Positions 48,716 to 56,834 of a stretch of DNA of 64,000 nt are shown in pieces (position 1 is the stretch's first letter; every line of letters starts with the position of its first letter). The position numbers and the translations under genes are program-made. The notes beneath the pieces are model-generated. The model did no database searches and was not told the origin of the DNA. It worked only from the letters and a program-made list of their open reading frames with translations. Source of the DNA: Lysinimonas soli (GTDB taxonomy: Bacteria; Actinomycetota; Actinomycetes; Actinomycetales; Microbacteriaceae); assembly GCF_042655435.1 (NCBI RefSeq), contig NZ_JBHSMG010000001.1:1116001-1180000 (forward strand). Direction: 5' to 3'.

Positions 48716-50680
48716 TCAGACCTGGGCCTTGGCGGCGATCGCCTCACGGATGCGGCGCACGGCTTCGTCGATCGCGATGCCGTTGTCCTGCGTGCCGTCG
48801 CGGAACCGGAAGCTCACCGTGCCGGCCGCGCGGTCCTGCTCCCCCGCGATCAGCTGGAACGGCACCTTGGCCTGGGTGTGCGTACGGATCTTCTTCTGCA
48901 TGCGGTCGTCGCTGCCGTCCAACTCCGCACGGATGCCGTCGGCCTTGAGGCGCGCGATGATCTCGCCGAGATACCCGGCGTACTCCTCGGCGACGGGGAT
49001 GCCCACGACCTGCACCGGTGACAGCCAGACCGGGAACGCGCCGGCGTAGTGCTCGAGCAGGATCGCGAAGAAGCGCTCGATCGAGCCCAGCAGGGCGCGG
49101 TGGATCATCACCGGCTGCTGCAGCGAGCCGTCGCTCGCGGCATAGCGCAACTCGAAGAGCTCGGGCTGGTTGAAGTCGAGCTGCACCGTCGACAGCTGCC
49201 AGGTGCGGCCGATCGCATCGCGGGCCTGCACCGAGATCTTGGGGCCGTAGAAGGCGGCCCCGCCCGGGTCGTCGACCAGCTCGAGCCCCGAGTCGACGGC
49301 GACCTCGCGAAGCGTCTGGGTCGCCTCCTCCCAGACCGCGTCGTCGCCCACGTACTTCTGCGGGTCCTTCGTCGACAGCTCGAGGTAGAAATCGGTGAGT
49401 CCGTAGCCGCGCAGCGTCTCGAGCACGAACTCGAGCTGACTCGCGACTTCGGCGCGCACCTGATCGGGCGTGACGTACACGTGCGCGTCGTCCTGGGTCA
49501 GGCCGCGCACGCGGGTCAGGCCCGAGAGGGTTCCGCTCTTCTCGTAGCGGTACACCGTGCCGAACTCCGCCAGCCGCAGCGGCAGCTCGCGATAGCTGCG
49601 GCCGCGCGCCCGGAAGATCAGGTTGTGCATCGGGCAGTTCATGGGCTTGAGGTAGTAGTCCTGGCCCTGCTTCGTGACGTTGCCCTCGGCATCCAGCTCT
49701 TCGTCGAGGTGCATGGGGGGGAACATGCCGTCCTTGTACCAGGTGAGGTGCTGACTGATCTCGTACAGGTGTCCCTTGGTGATGTGCGGGGTGTTGACCA
49801 GCTCGTAGTCGTTCGCGATCAGCCGCTCGCGCATGAAGTTCTCGATCTCGGCGCGGATGATGCCGCCTTTGGGGTGGAAGACCGCGAGGCCCGAGCCGAT
49901 CTCCTCGGGGAACGAGAACAGGTCGAGCTCCTGCCCGAGTTTGCGGTGGTCGCGCTTGGCGGCCTCCTCGAGGCGGGTCTGGTACGCGCGCAGCTCGTCC
50001 TTGCTCGGCCAGGCGGTGCCGTAGATGCGCTGCAGCTGCCGGTTCTTCTCCGAGCCGCGCCAGTAGGCCGCGGCGACGCGCATCAGGGCGTATCCGCCCC
50101 TGATCGGCTGCGTGCTCGGCAGGTGCGGGCCCCGGCAGAGGTCTTTCCACACGGTCTCACCAGTGGCGGGATCGACATTGTCGTAGATCGTCAGCTCCGA
50201 GCCGCCGACCTCGACGCTCTCGCCCGCCTCGAACTGCGCGGTGCCGGTCTCGTGGCCCTTGAGGCCGATCAGTTCGAGCTTGTACGGCTCGTCCGCGAGC
50301 TCGGTGCGAGCCTCGTCGTCGGTCACCACCCGTCGCACGAAGCGCTGACCCGACTTGATGATGCGCTCCATCTCCTTCTCGATGGCCTTCAGGTCGTCGA
50401 GGGTGAACGGGGTGTCGACATCGAAGTCGTAGTAGAAGCCGTCGGTCACGGGCGGTCCGATGCCGAGCTTGGCCCGCGGGTTGATGGACTGCACGGCTTG
50501 CGCCATGACGTGCGTCGCCGAATGCCGCAGGATGTTGAGCCCGTCGGGCGAGTCGATCGTCACGGCCTCGACGGTGTCGGCGTCGGTGACCGTCGTCGCC
50601 TTGTCCTTGAGCTGGCCGTTGACGCGGAGGGCGACCACGGCGCGGTCGGGGAACAGGTCGAAACCGGTCTGCGCGCTCAT
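48716..50680 (-). CDS. thrS: Threonyl-tRNA synthetase
   Basis: 654 residues. TGS domain (about 1-65), editing domain with HSATHVMAQAV, catalytic class II core with zinc ligands (MNCPMHNLIF) and motif 2 (YRYEKSGTLSGLTRVRGLTQDD), and C-terminal anticodon-binding domain (PVWLSPVQVVGIPVAEEYA). ATG start. No T-box leader is present in the 58 bases before it. Confidence 0.97.
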   Translation of the reverse strand: MSAQTGFDLFPDRAVVALRVNGQLKDKATTVTDADTVEAVTIDSPDGLNILRHSATHVMAQAVQSINPRAKLGIGPPVTDGFYYDFDVDTPFTLDDLKAIEKEMERIIKSGQRFVRRVVTDDEARTELADEPYKLELIGLKGHETGTAQFEAGESVEVGGSELTIYDNVDPATGETVWKDLCRGPHLPSTQPIRGGYALMRVAAAYWRGSEKNRQLQRIYGTAWPSKDELRAYQTRLEEAAKRDHRKLGQELDLFSFPEEIGSGLAVFHPKGGIIRAEIENFMRERLIANDYELVNTPHITKGHLYEISQHLTWYKDGMFPPMHLDEELDAEGNVTKQGQDYYLKPMNCPMHNLIFRARGRSYRELPLRLAEFGTVYRYEKSGTLSGLTRVRGLTQDDAHVYVTPDQVRAEVASQLEFVLETLRGYGLTDFYLELSTKDPQKYVGDDAVWEEATQTLREVAVDSGLELVDDPGGAAFYGPKISVQARDAIGRTWQLSTVQLDFNQPELFELRYAASDGSLQQPVMIHRALLGSIERFFAILLEHYAGAFPVWLSPVQVVGIPVAEEYAGYLGEIIARLKADGIRAELDGSDDRMQKKIRTHTQAKVPFQLIAGEQDRAAGTVSFRFRDGTQDNGIAIDEAVRRIREAIAAKAQV

Positions 50681-50687
50681 TCCCCCA

Positions 50688-50693
50688 ACTGTA
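50688..50693 (-). promoter_or_regulatory. -10 element of thrS
   Basis: TACAGT on the minus strand, 7 bases before the thrS ATG. The intervening bases are G-rich and could also serve as a weak ribosome site, so leaderless initiation is likely but not certain. Confidence 0.4.
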
Positions 50694-50738
50694 CCGGCGC
50701 GTTCGGGGGCTCCGTGTCGGGCACGAACGCCGAAGCCG

Positions 50739-51926
50739 CTAGTGCGGAAAGGCGCTCAGCGCGGTCGAGAGCGCGTGCATCCAGTCGAGCACGACCGGCC
50801 GGTTGAACGCGATGGCCCAGGCGATCGCGATCTGCAGCACGGCGACCACGTCGACCAGCGCGATCGTGAACCGCTCGCGCGCCGTCGGGATCAGGGCGAT
50901 CGCCATGAGCGTCATCAGGATGAAGGTGTTGCCGGCCGAGCCGGAGGGGACGAGTCCCAGCGTCGAGGCCCCGAGCACGGCGACGAACACAAGCGTCGAC
51001 ACCACGATCGACCCCGGTCGACGCACGATGAGCCCGATCACCCAGGCGCTCAGCACCGGCGCGGCCAGCAGCAGACCGTCGATGCTCGTGAACATCGCGG
51101 TGATCGTCTCGAAGCGCTCCGGCACCCCCGCCAGCAACCCGCGGCCGAGGCTGCCGAGGATGCGTCCGGTGAAGATGAGGTTGAGCGCGCCGATCGCGCC
51201 GATCGCGGCGGCCGTCGGGAACACGATCACCAGGACGTTGGCGCGGCGGGCGCCGACCTGGTCCGCGCGTCGGTGCCGCAGGAATGGTGCGGCGGCGGCC
51301 GCCGTCAAGACGTACAGCACGCCGCTCAGGTCGGACAGCGTGGCGAGCATCAGCAGGAGTCCGGCACGGAAGCCGGACTGGGTGTTGCCCCAGGCGACGA
51401 AGCGCACGACATCGGCGATACCCAGGCCGAAGAAGGCCAGCCCGAGGAAGGCGGGGAAGTTCTCGGTCACGTTGTAGGCGAACAGCGGGTTCGCGGCCAG
51501 CGCCAGCATCAGGATCACGGTGGTCGTCACCGCGAACCGGCGCTGCACCATCACCTCGAGGATCCTCTGCAGGAAGACCCCCGCGACCAGCGCTCCCGCG
51601 ACGGCCAATCCGGCGCGGCCCCCGGGGATCGCGGCGGCCAGCAGCGTCGACAGCGGGGGGAAGATGTCGCTGATCCATGAGACGTCGGCGCGGTTCCAGT
51701 CGATCGTCGCGATCCGGTCGATCAGCTGCTGGTTGGGGGTGGTGAGCCGGAGGTTCGCGCCGGCAGATCCGACCCAGGCCACCAGCAGGTACGGCACGGC
51801 GAAGGCGAGCCGAAGCGCCCACCGCAGCAGCGGATCACGTGGGAACGCATCGAGGCGGGTGCGATCCGGGCGGCGATCGGTGCGATCGCGCTGTTCGACG
51901 CCGCCGAGGCTGACGACGTGGCTCAT
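50739..51926 (-). CDS. Polytopic membrane protein linked to an MshEN-glycosyltransferase
   Basis: 395 residues with about eight to ten membrane helices (for example AVPYLLVAWVGSAGANL, LAVAGALVAGVFLQRILEVM, VTTTVILMLALAANPLFAY, VLIVIFPTAAAIGAIGAL). Between the first helices lies an extracytoplasmic stretch with conserved-looking aromatic residues (IDWNRADVSWISDIFPPL). The cytoplasmic start is charged and Arg-rich. No family is recognised; the plan resembles GT-C or polymer-export membrane proteins. ATG overlaps the glycosyltransferase stop as ATGA, so the two are made together and probably act together. Confidence 0.8.
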   Translation of the reverse strand: MSHVVSLGGVEQRDRTDRRPDRTRLDAFPRDPLLRWALRLAFAVPYLLVAWVGSAGANLRLTTPNQQLIDRIATIDWNRADVSWISDIFPPLSTLLAAAIPGGRAGLAVAGALVAGVFLQRILEVMVQRRFAVTTTVILMLALAANPLFAYNVTENFPAFLGLAFFGLGIADVVRFVAWGNTQSGFRAGLLLMLATLSDLSGVLYVLTAAAAAPFLRHRRADQVGARRANVLVIVFPTAAAIGAIGALNLIFTGRILGSLGRGLLAGVPERFETITAMFTSIDGLLLAAPVLSAWVIGLIVRRPGSIVVSTLVFVAVLGASTLGLVPSGSAGNTFILMTLMAIALIPTARERFTIALVDVVAVLQIAIAWAIAFNRPVVLDWMHALSTALSAFPH

Positions 51927-53797
51927 GACGCTGCTCCGCCCGAGGTCTGGGCCGTGAGCCCGTGCTCGGTCTTCTCCCAGTAGTGCGGCTTGGTGAGCAA
52001 CTGCCACAGAGCCTTGTACGAGGCGATGGAGTGCAGGATCCAGTAGATCGGATTCAGCAGGGCCCACAGGATGAGGCTGAAGGTGCCGCGCTTGTACGGC
52101 CCCATCATCGACAGGTAGACCATCACCGAGTTGCCGATGATGAAGTTGATCAGGCAGATCCAGAGCAACCAGACCGGGAAGAACTGCCCGAGCACCGCCG
52201 CCGGGATGAAGGCGGTGAAGATGGTGACGATGTACAGCGGCAGCACTCCCAGGAAGGTCGCCGGGGTTCCGGCGATCAGCAGCGCGAAACTCAGGAAGCG
52301 GCGCACCCCGATCTCGCGGATGAGCTGCCCCGGACGTCGGGCGTGCACGAGGCTCGTCTGCATGTAGCCCTTGATCCAGCGGCTGCGCTGCCGCACGAAG
52401 TTCGGGATCGAGGTGTTCGCCTCCTCCATGGTCGTGGAGTTCACAACCCCGACCCGATAGCCCATCGCACTCGCCCGGATGCCCAGGTCGGCATCCTCGG
52501 TGACGTTGTACGGATCCCAGCCCCCGAGCTCGATGAGTGCCGAGGTGCGGAAGTGGTTCGAGGTGCCGCCGAGCGGGATCGGCAGGTCGGCGGCGTCGAG
52601 CCCGGCGAGCATGTAATCGAACCAGTAGCTGTACTCGAGCGTGAACATGCGCGTCAGCACGTTCTCGTCGGCGTTGAAGTAGTTGAGCGACGCCTGCACG
52701 CACACGGTCTTGTCACCGCCGCGCCGGAACGCGATGTACGCCTTCTTGAGCTGGTCGGGGTCCGGGGTGTCTTCGGCATCGTAGATCACCAGGAAGTCGC
52801 CGGTGGCGAAGAACAGGCCCACGTTGCAGGCGCGGGGCTTCGTCTGCGGCGCCCCCTTGCCGATCGTGATCACGTGGAAGTTGGGTGGCGGCGAGGCCTT
52901 CATCAGGGCATCGCGGGTGAGCGTGTCCTCCTCCTCGATCAGGATCAGCACCTCGAGCTTCTCGGCCGGCCAGTCGATGCTGCCGAGGTTCTCGACCAGC
53001 TGGCCGACGATGTTGGCCTCACGGAAGACCGGCACGAGCACGGTGTAGACCGGCAGCTCGCTGTCCGGCAGGGCGGCGACCTGCGCCGCGCTGACCCGCT
53101 CGACGACGTCGAACTTGGCGCCCCGCATCGCGACCAGGAACTTGAACAGGGTTCCCGCGAAGAACACGACGCTGATCACGGCGATGAGCGCGATCACGAC
53201 GTAGGCGGGCCAGATCACCAGCGCGATCACCCCGACGAGCAGCAGCGCGATCAAACCGATCTTCTGGCCCCGCGAGAAGACGATGCGCGCCGAGAGCTCC
53301 GGGTTCTGCCGGAACAGCTCGTTGGCGGCCTCGTCGGCGATCTCGGCCCGGAACACGTGCAGGGCCAGATTGCGGATGTCCCAGGAGGTCGCGACTCCGA
53401 AGCGCGCTCGCGCCCCGATCATCCACTCGATGTGGGCACGTCGTTCCGCGTCGGGGATGCGAGCGGTGGCGACGACGACGGTGCCGTCCGGTTCACGGCG
53501 CAGCGGCATCCAGTTCTCGGCCACCATCATCTGACCCGACCAGCGGTGCATGAACTCGCTGTCGTGATGCTCCGTGTGCAGGTCGAGCACCGGCAGCGCC
53601 CAGGATCGGGCCATGACGCTGCGCAGGGCCTCCGGGGCGACCATGCCCTGGCTGACCAGGATCTCGTCGATATGTGAACCGGTGCGGGCCTTCGCGGCGC
53701 GCGCCAGCTCGAGTTGCTCCCCCGTGATCAACCCCGATTCCAGGAGCATCTCCGCAAAAGCGGTGCTCTGGACCGAGGGCACCCCCACCTGTGCCAT
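51923..53797 (-). CDS. Family 2 glycosyltransferase with N-terminal MshEN-like domain
   Basis: 624 residues. Residues 10-75 carry two copies of the helical MshEN pattern (EMLLESGLITGEQLELA and DEILVSQGMVAPEALRSVM), as in GspE N-terminal domains that bind cyclic di-GMP; the copies keep the L..G.I/V....L spacing but not the initial RLG. Two membrane helices follow (about 180-222), then a cytoplasmic GT2 domain with the processive-synthase acids YDAEDTPDP (339-347), TED (433-435) and QRSRW (470-474), then 4-5 further helices (500-595). This is the layout of cellulose-synthase or NfrB-like enzymes. Likely makes an exopolysaccharide. ATG at 53797 has only a weak SD. Confidence 0.88.
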   Translation of the reverse strand: MAQVGVPSVQSTAFAEMLLESGLITGEQLELARAAKARTGSHIDEILVSQGMVAPEALRSVMARSWALPVLDLHTEHHDSEFMHRWSGQMMVAENWMPLRREPDGTVVVATARIPDAERRAHIEWMIGARARFGVATSWDIRNLALHVFRAEIADEAANELFRQNPELSARIVFSRGQKIGLIALLLVGVIALVIWPAYVVIALIAVISVVFFAGTLFKFLVAMRGAKFDVVERVSAAQVAALPDSELPVYTVLVPVFREANIVGQLVENLGSIDWPAEKLEVLILIEEEDTLTRDALMKASPPPNFHVITIGKGAPQTKPRACNVGLFFATGDFLVIYDAEDTPDPDQLKKAYIAFRRGGDKTVCVQASLNYFNADENVLTRMFTLEYSYWFDYMLAGLDAADLPIPLGGTSNHFRTSALIELGGWDPYNVTEDADLGIRASAMGYRVGVVNSTTMEEANTSIPNFVRQRSRWIKGYMQTSLVHARRPGQLIREIGVRRFLSFALLIAGTPATFLGVLPLYIVTIFTAFIPAAVLGQFFPVWLLWICLINFIIGNSVMVYLSMMGPYKRGTFSLILWALLNPIYWILHSIASYKALWQLLTKPHYWEKTEHGLTAQTSGGAAS

Positions 53798-53880
53798 GCG
53801 TTCATGCTCGCGCTCGGGGAGGCAGGTCGGCAAGGTCCCCAAGCTGGGGCCGACCGCCTGAGAGGAATGCTCCCCCTCGC

Positions 53881-53886
53881 TAAGAT
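53881..53886 (+). promoter_or_regulatory. -10 element of the antiporter gene
   Basis: TAAGAT on the plus strand; transcription would start near 53893 and produce a leader of about 95 bases. No strong -35. Confidence 0.45.
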
Positions 53887-53892
53887 CGAGGC

Positions 53893-53986
53893 GTCCACGG
53901 GACAAGGTGCGCCGGGAAGACTGGTCGGCAGACTTCATCGACGACCCCGGAGGCAGCCGTGCCCGAATCGCCCTCGTATCACGCTC
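53893..53986 (+). promoter_or_regulatory. Structured leader of the antiporter gene
   Basis: The leader can fold in two exclusive ways: a hairpin at 53916-53936 (GAAG, A-A mismatch, CUG, 5-base loop, CAG, CUUC) or a longer pairing of 53912-53915 with 53947-53950 and 53923-53927 with 53942-53946, which covers part of the SD GGAGG at 53949-53953. A small hairpin (GGCA/UGCC, 53952-53963) contains the start of an 11-codon ORF. The fold does not match any riboswitch class I can recognise. Confidence 0.4.
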
Positions 53987-53994
53987 ATGTCTGA
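53959..53994 (+). CDS. Putative 11-codon leader peptide upstream of the antiporter
   Basis: GTG start with GGAGG 5 bases upstream, the best ribosome site in this region. Reads VPESPSYHAHV and stops at TGA 53992-53994, 5 bases inside the antiporter gene, whose ATG (53987) has no SD of its own. The arrangement suggests translational coupling. Too short to be confirmed from sequence alone. Confidence 0.4.
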   Translation: MPESPSYHAHV

Positions 53995-55441
53995 GCTCGA
54001 CGGATTCACGCTGGCCCTCGGGCTCGGCGCGCTCGCCCTCATCGCGGCGGTGCTGTCGAATCAGCTCAGCAGCTGGATCCGGATTCCCGCGCCGGCCCTC
54101 TTCCTGGTCGCTGCCGCGGCCCTCGCCACGGCCTTCCCGGCACTCGGTGGTGTTCCGCGCCTGCTCGACGAGGAGGTCGTGAGCGTCGCGCTGGTGTTCA
54201 TCCTCTTCGACGGGGGCATGCACATCGGATGGCGGCGCTTCCGGGCATCAGCCCTTCCGATCACCTGGCTCGGCATCGCCGGCACGGCCGTGACCGCGGT
54301 CGGGATCGCCGCCGTCGCCCACTTCCTGCTCGGGTTCGACTGGCGTCTCGCCTTCCTGCTTGGCGCAGCACTATCGCCGACGGATCCTGCGGTGGTGTTC
54401 TCGGTGCTCGGCAAGCGCGAGATCGCGGGCCGATCGGGGACGATCCTCGAGGGCGAGTCGGGCGCCAACGACCCGGTGGGCATCGCGTTGATGGTCAGCC
54501 TGCTCGCGGCGACGGGAACGGGGCTGGATGCCGTGGCCGGTGGCGTCGCCGAGTTCGCCCTGCAGATGCTGGTCGGCGCCGTGGTCGGCGTCGGCGGCGG
54601 CTGGCTGCTCGCGCGCCTGATGCGGCGCATCTCGCTCAGCAACGAAGCACTGCACTCGATCTGGACGCTGGCCTGTGTTCTGCTGCTCTACGCGCTCGCG
54701 ACTCTGCTGCACGGATCGGGGTTTCTCGCGGTGTTCCTCGCCGGCATCCTGAGCGGCGACAGCCGAGCCCCCTTCAAACGCGAGATCGAGCGGTTCAGCG
54801 CGGGCATCGCGAGCCTCGGCGAGATCGTCGTCTTCACCCTGCTCGGCCTCAGTATCAGCGTGTCGGACGTGCTGCGAGCCGACGTCCTCGTGCCCGGACT
54901 GGTGATCGCCGCCCTGCTGATCTTCGTCATCCGGCCCGTTCTGGTCGGTCTCATCAGTTGGCCGCTTCGACTCTCGCGCGGCGAACGCGGCTTCCTGTTG
55001 TGGGCGGGGCTGAAAGGGGCGGTGCCCATCCTGCTCGGCATCTTCATCCTCGAAGCCGACGTGCCCCAGGCCCAGCGGATGTACGGCATCATCTTCGTCG
55101 TCGTGCTCGTCTCGGTCGTGCTGCAGGGCGGTCTCGTGCCTCTCTTCGCCCGGCTGTTCGGGGTGCCGATGCGGATCATCGAACCCGAGCCGTGGGCCGT
55201 GGGTGTGCGCCTCAACGAGGAGCCGCAGGGCTTTCACCGGATCGTGCTCCAGCCGGACTCGCCGGTGATCGGCCGGCGGGTCGGCGAGCTCGACCTGGGC
55301 GACGACGCCTGGGTGAGCTTCGTGCGCCGCGATGGGCGGCTGGTCACGCTGCGCCCGTCGACCAAGCTCAGGGTCGGCGACGAGGTTCTGGCCCTCGCCG
55401 AGAGCGAGCGACGGCTGAACGAGCTCTTCGACCCGCGCTAG
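53987..55441 (+). CDS. CPA1/CPA2-type cation:proton antiporter with RCK_C domain
   Basis: 484 residues. About twelve membrane helices (2-395) with the acidic exchange site GAALSPTDPAVVFSVLG and EGESGANDPVGIALMV, typical of NhaP-like K+/H+ or Na+/H+ antiporters. The C-terminal part (about 400-484) is a cytoplasmic TrkA-C (RCK_C) domain (FHRIVLQPDSPVIGRRVGELD ... LRVGDEVLALAE), a ligand-sensing module bound by c-di-AMP in some potassium transporters. ATG 53987 lies inside the end of an upstream short ORF. Ion specificity cannot be told. Confidence 0.9.
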   Translation: MSELDGFTLALGLGALALIAAVLSNQLSSWIRIPAPALFLVAAAALATAFPALGGVPRLLDEEVVSVALVFILFDGGMHIGWRRFRASALPITWLGIAGTAVTAVGIAAVAHFLLGFDWRLAFLLGAALSPTDPAVVFSVLGKREIAGRSGTILEGESGANDPVGIALMVSLLAATGTGLDAVAGGVAEFALQMLVGAVVGVGGGWLLARLMRRISLSNEALHSIWTLACVLLLYALATLLHGSGFLAVFLAGILSGDSRAPFKREIERFSAGIASLGEIVVFTLLGLSISVSDVLRADVLVPGLVIAALLIFVIRPVLVGLISWPLRLSRGERGFLLWAGLKGAVPILLGIFILEADVPQAQRMYGIIFVVVLVSVVLQGGLVPLFARLFGVPMRIIEPEPWAVGVRLNEEPQGFHRIVLQPDSPVIGRRVGELDLGDDAWVSFVRRDGRLVTLRPSTKLRVGDEVLALAESERRLNELFDPR

Positions 55442-55527
55442 GGGCGACACCCGGGACCTTGGACTCTGCTGCGAACCGACCCGCCAGGGGATGCTCGGGT
55501 CAGTCATCAACCGGAGAGGTCACGCCC

Positions 55528-56358
55528 ATGGAGCGCATTCTGATCGGAATCGACGCCGACGGCAGCAGCGAGGCTGCGGTGGCGTGGGCGGCTCACCGGG
55601 CGGCCTCGGGCTCGGCGCAGATCGAGCTGGTCACGGTGATGGACACCCTTCTCACCGACACGGCCGACACGGAGGCGTTGCTCGCCACCACGGCATCCCG
55701 GATCGAGCAGGAGGCGCCGGGTACGGCCGTCAACACCGAGATCCTCGAGCTCTCGATCGTCGGAGGACTTGCCATCGCGGCGAGAGCGGCGGATCTGCTC
55801 GTGATCGGCTCGCATCCGCATCATCGCCTGGCGAGCATGATCAGCGGGGCCCTGCCGGTGCGGATCAGCACGGACGTCTCGTGCCCGACCGTCGTCGTGC
55901 CGGTCGGGTGGAAGCCGGTCGACGGGCGCATCGTCGTCGGGATCGACATCGACGACTCCTCCGACAAGGCGCTCATCTTCGCCGCCCGCGAGGCCGCGGC
56001 GCGTGGACGCGAGCTGGACGTCGTGCACGCCTGGCGCCCGACCCCGTACTCCCCCGATCCCGCGACCGCGCTCGTCTTCGCCCCCGAGGCGATCCTCGCG
56101 GCACACCAGAAGATCCTCGACACGGCGGCGGCACGTGCGGCGGTGGAGCTGCCGGCCGACCGGATCCACACCCACCTGGATCGCGGGCGCCCCCTGGATG
56201 CCGTGGTCGCCCACGTCGAGGGGGCGGAACTCGTCGTGCTCGGAACGCACGAGTGGGGCCCGATCACCGGCGCCCTGTTCGGTTCGACCGTGCAACAGGT
56301 CATGGAGCAGATCCCGGTGCCGCTGGCGATCGTGCCGATGGGGCGGCAGGAGCAGTAG
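55528..56358 (+). CDS. Universal stress protein, tandem UspA domains
   Basis: 276 residues, two Usp domains (about 1-130 and 135-276). Each starts with an ILIGIDADGSS or IVVGIDIDDSS strand; the ATP-binding loop is intact in the second (LGTHEWGPITGALFGST, G-2X-G-9X-G-S) and altered in the first (IGSHPHHRLASMISGALPV). ATG 55528 with GGAGAGG 8 bases upstream. It follows the antiporter by 86 bases in the same direction and may share its transcript. Ends at a bidirectional terminator. Confidence 0.93.
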   Translation: MERILIGIDADGSSEAAVAWAAHRAASGSAQIELVTVMDTLLTDTADTEALLATTASRIEQEAPGTAVNTEILELSIVGGLAIAARAADLLVIGSHPHHRLASMISGALPVRISTDVSCPTVVVPVGWKPVDGRIVVGIDIDDSSDKALIFAAREAAARGRELDVVHAWRPTPYSPDPATALVFAPEAILAAHQKILDTAAARAAVELPADRIHTHLDRGRPLDAVVAHVEGAELVVLGTHEWGPITGALFGSTVQQVMEQIPVPLAIVPMGRQEQ

Positions 56359-56411
56359 GCGCCATCTCGATCCACCGGCCGAAAGCGTTCGACGAGGCCG
56401 CTCACACATGC

Positions 56412-56437
56412 AAAACCCCCGCGTGAACGGGGGTTTT
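56412..56437. terminator. Bidirectional terminator between the stress-protein gene and the tRNA operon
   Basis: AAAACCCCC / GGGGGTTTT, a perfect 9-bp stem with an 8-base loop. A-tract on one side and T-tract on the other serve both converging units. Confidence 0.85.
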
Positions 56438-56440
56438 ATT

Positions 56441-56515
56441 TGGTGGGCGATACTGGGATCGAACCAGTGACCTCTTCCGTGTCAGGGAAGCGCGCTACCG
56501 CTGCGCCAATCGCCC
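56441..56515 (-). tRNA. tRNA-Val (GAC)
   Basis: 75 bases including encoded CCA. Anticodon loop CTGACAC gives anticodon GAC; acceptor stem GGGCGAT/ATCGCCC, T loop GGTTCGATCC. Last gene of the operon Gly-Cys-Val. Confidence 0.95.
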
Positions 56516-56557
56516 GTCGCCGGCCCGTCTCGAAAGACTTCTCGGCTGCGGTGAGTG

Positions 56558-56628
56558 AGGTGGCGACGGGATTCGAACCCGTGTGGACGGCTTTGCAGGC
56601 CGCTGCCTCGCCTCTCGGCCACGCCACC
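56558..56628 (-). tRNA. tRNA-Cys (GCA)
   Basis: 71 bases without encoded CCA. Acceptor stem GGTGGCG/CGCCACC, anticodon loop CTGCAAA (anticodon GCA), T loop GGTTCGAATCC. Confidence 0.95.
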
Positions 56629-56685
56629 AGGTGTGCGGTTCGAGCCAATACTGCTACTGACACGTGAACCGTGAGACTTCACTCG

Positions 56686-56757
56686 AGCGGATGACGAGAT
56701 TCGAACTCGCGACCCTCACCTTGGCAAGGTGATGCGCTACCACTGCGCCACATCCGC
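56686..56757 (-). tRNA. tRNA-Gly (GCC)
   Basis: 72 bases without encoded CCA. Acceptor stem GCGGATG/CATCCGC, anticodon loop TTGCCAA (anticodon GCC), T loop AGTTCGAATCT. First gene of the operon. Confidence 0.95.
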
Positions 56758-56786
56758 ATTCGCTCCCGTTCCCGGGTGCGGAGTCG

Positions 56787-56815
56787 ACTCTATCCGATCC
56801 CCCGGCGCTGTCCAA
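56787..56815 (-). promoter_or_regulatory. Promoter of the tRNA-Gly-Cys-Val operon
   Basis: Minus strand TTGGAC (56815-56810), 17 bases, TAGAGT (56792-56787). Start near 56780, about 23 bases before tRNA-Gly. Confidence 0.7.
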
Positions 56816-56834
56816 ACCACGACGCTCCGTGACG

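Noticed and set aside
53893..53986. ydaO-type (c-di-AMP) riboswitch before the antiporter
   Set aside because: A short CCCGAATC...CTCGTA stretch is reminiscent of the ydaO 3' core, but the rest of the conserved core is missing and the leader is too short.
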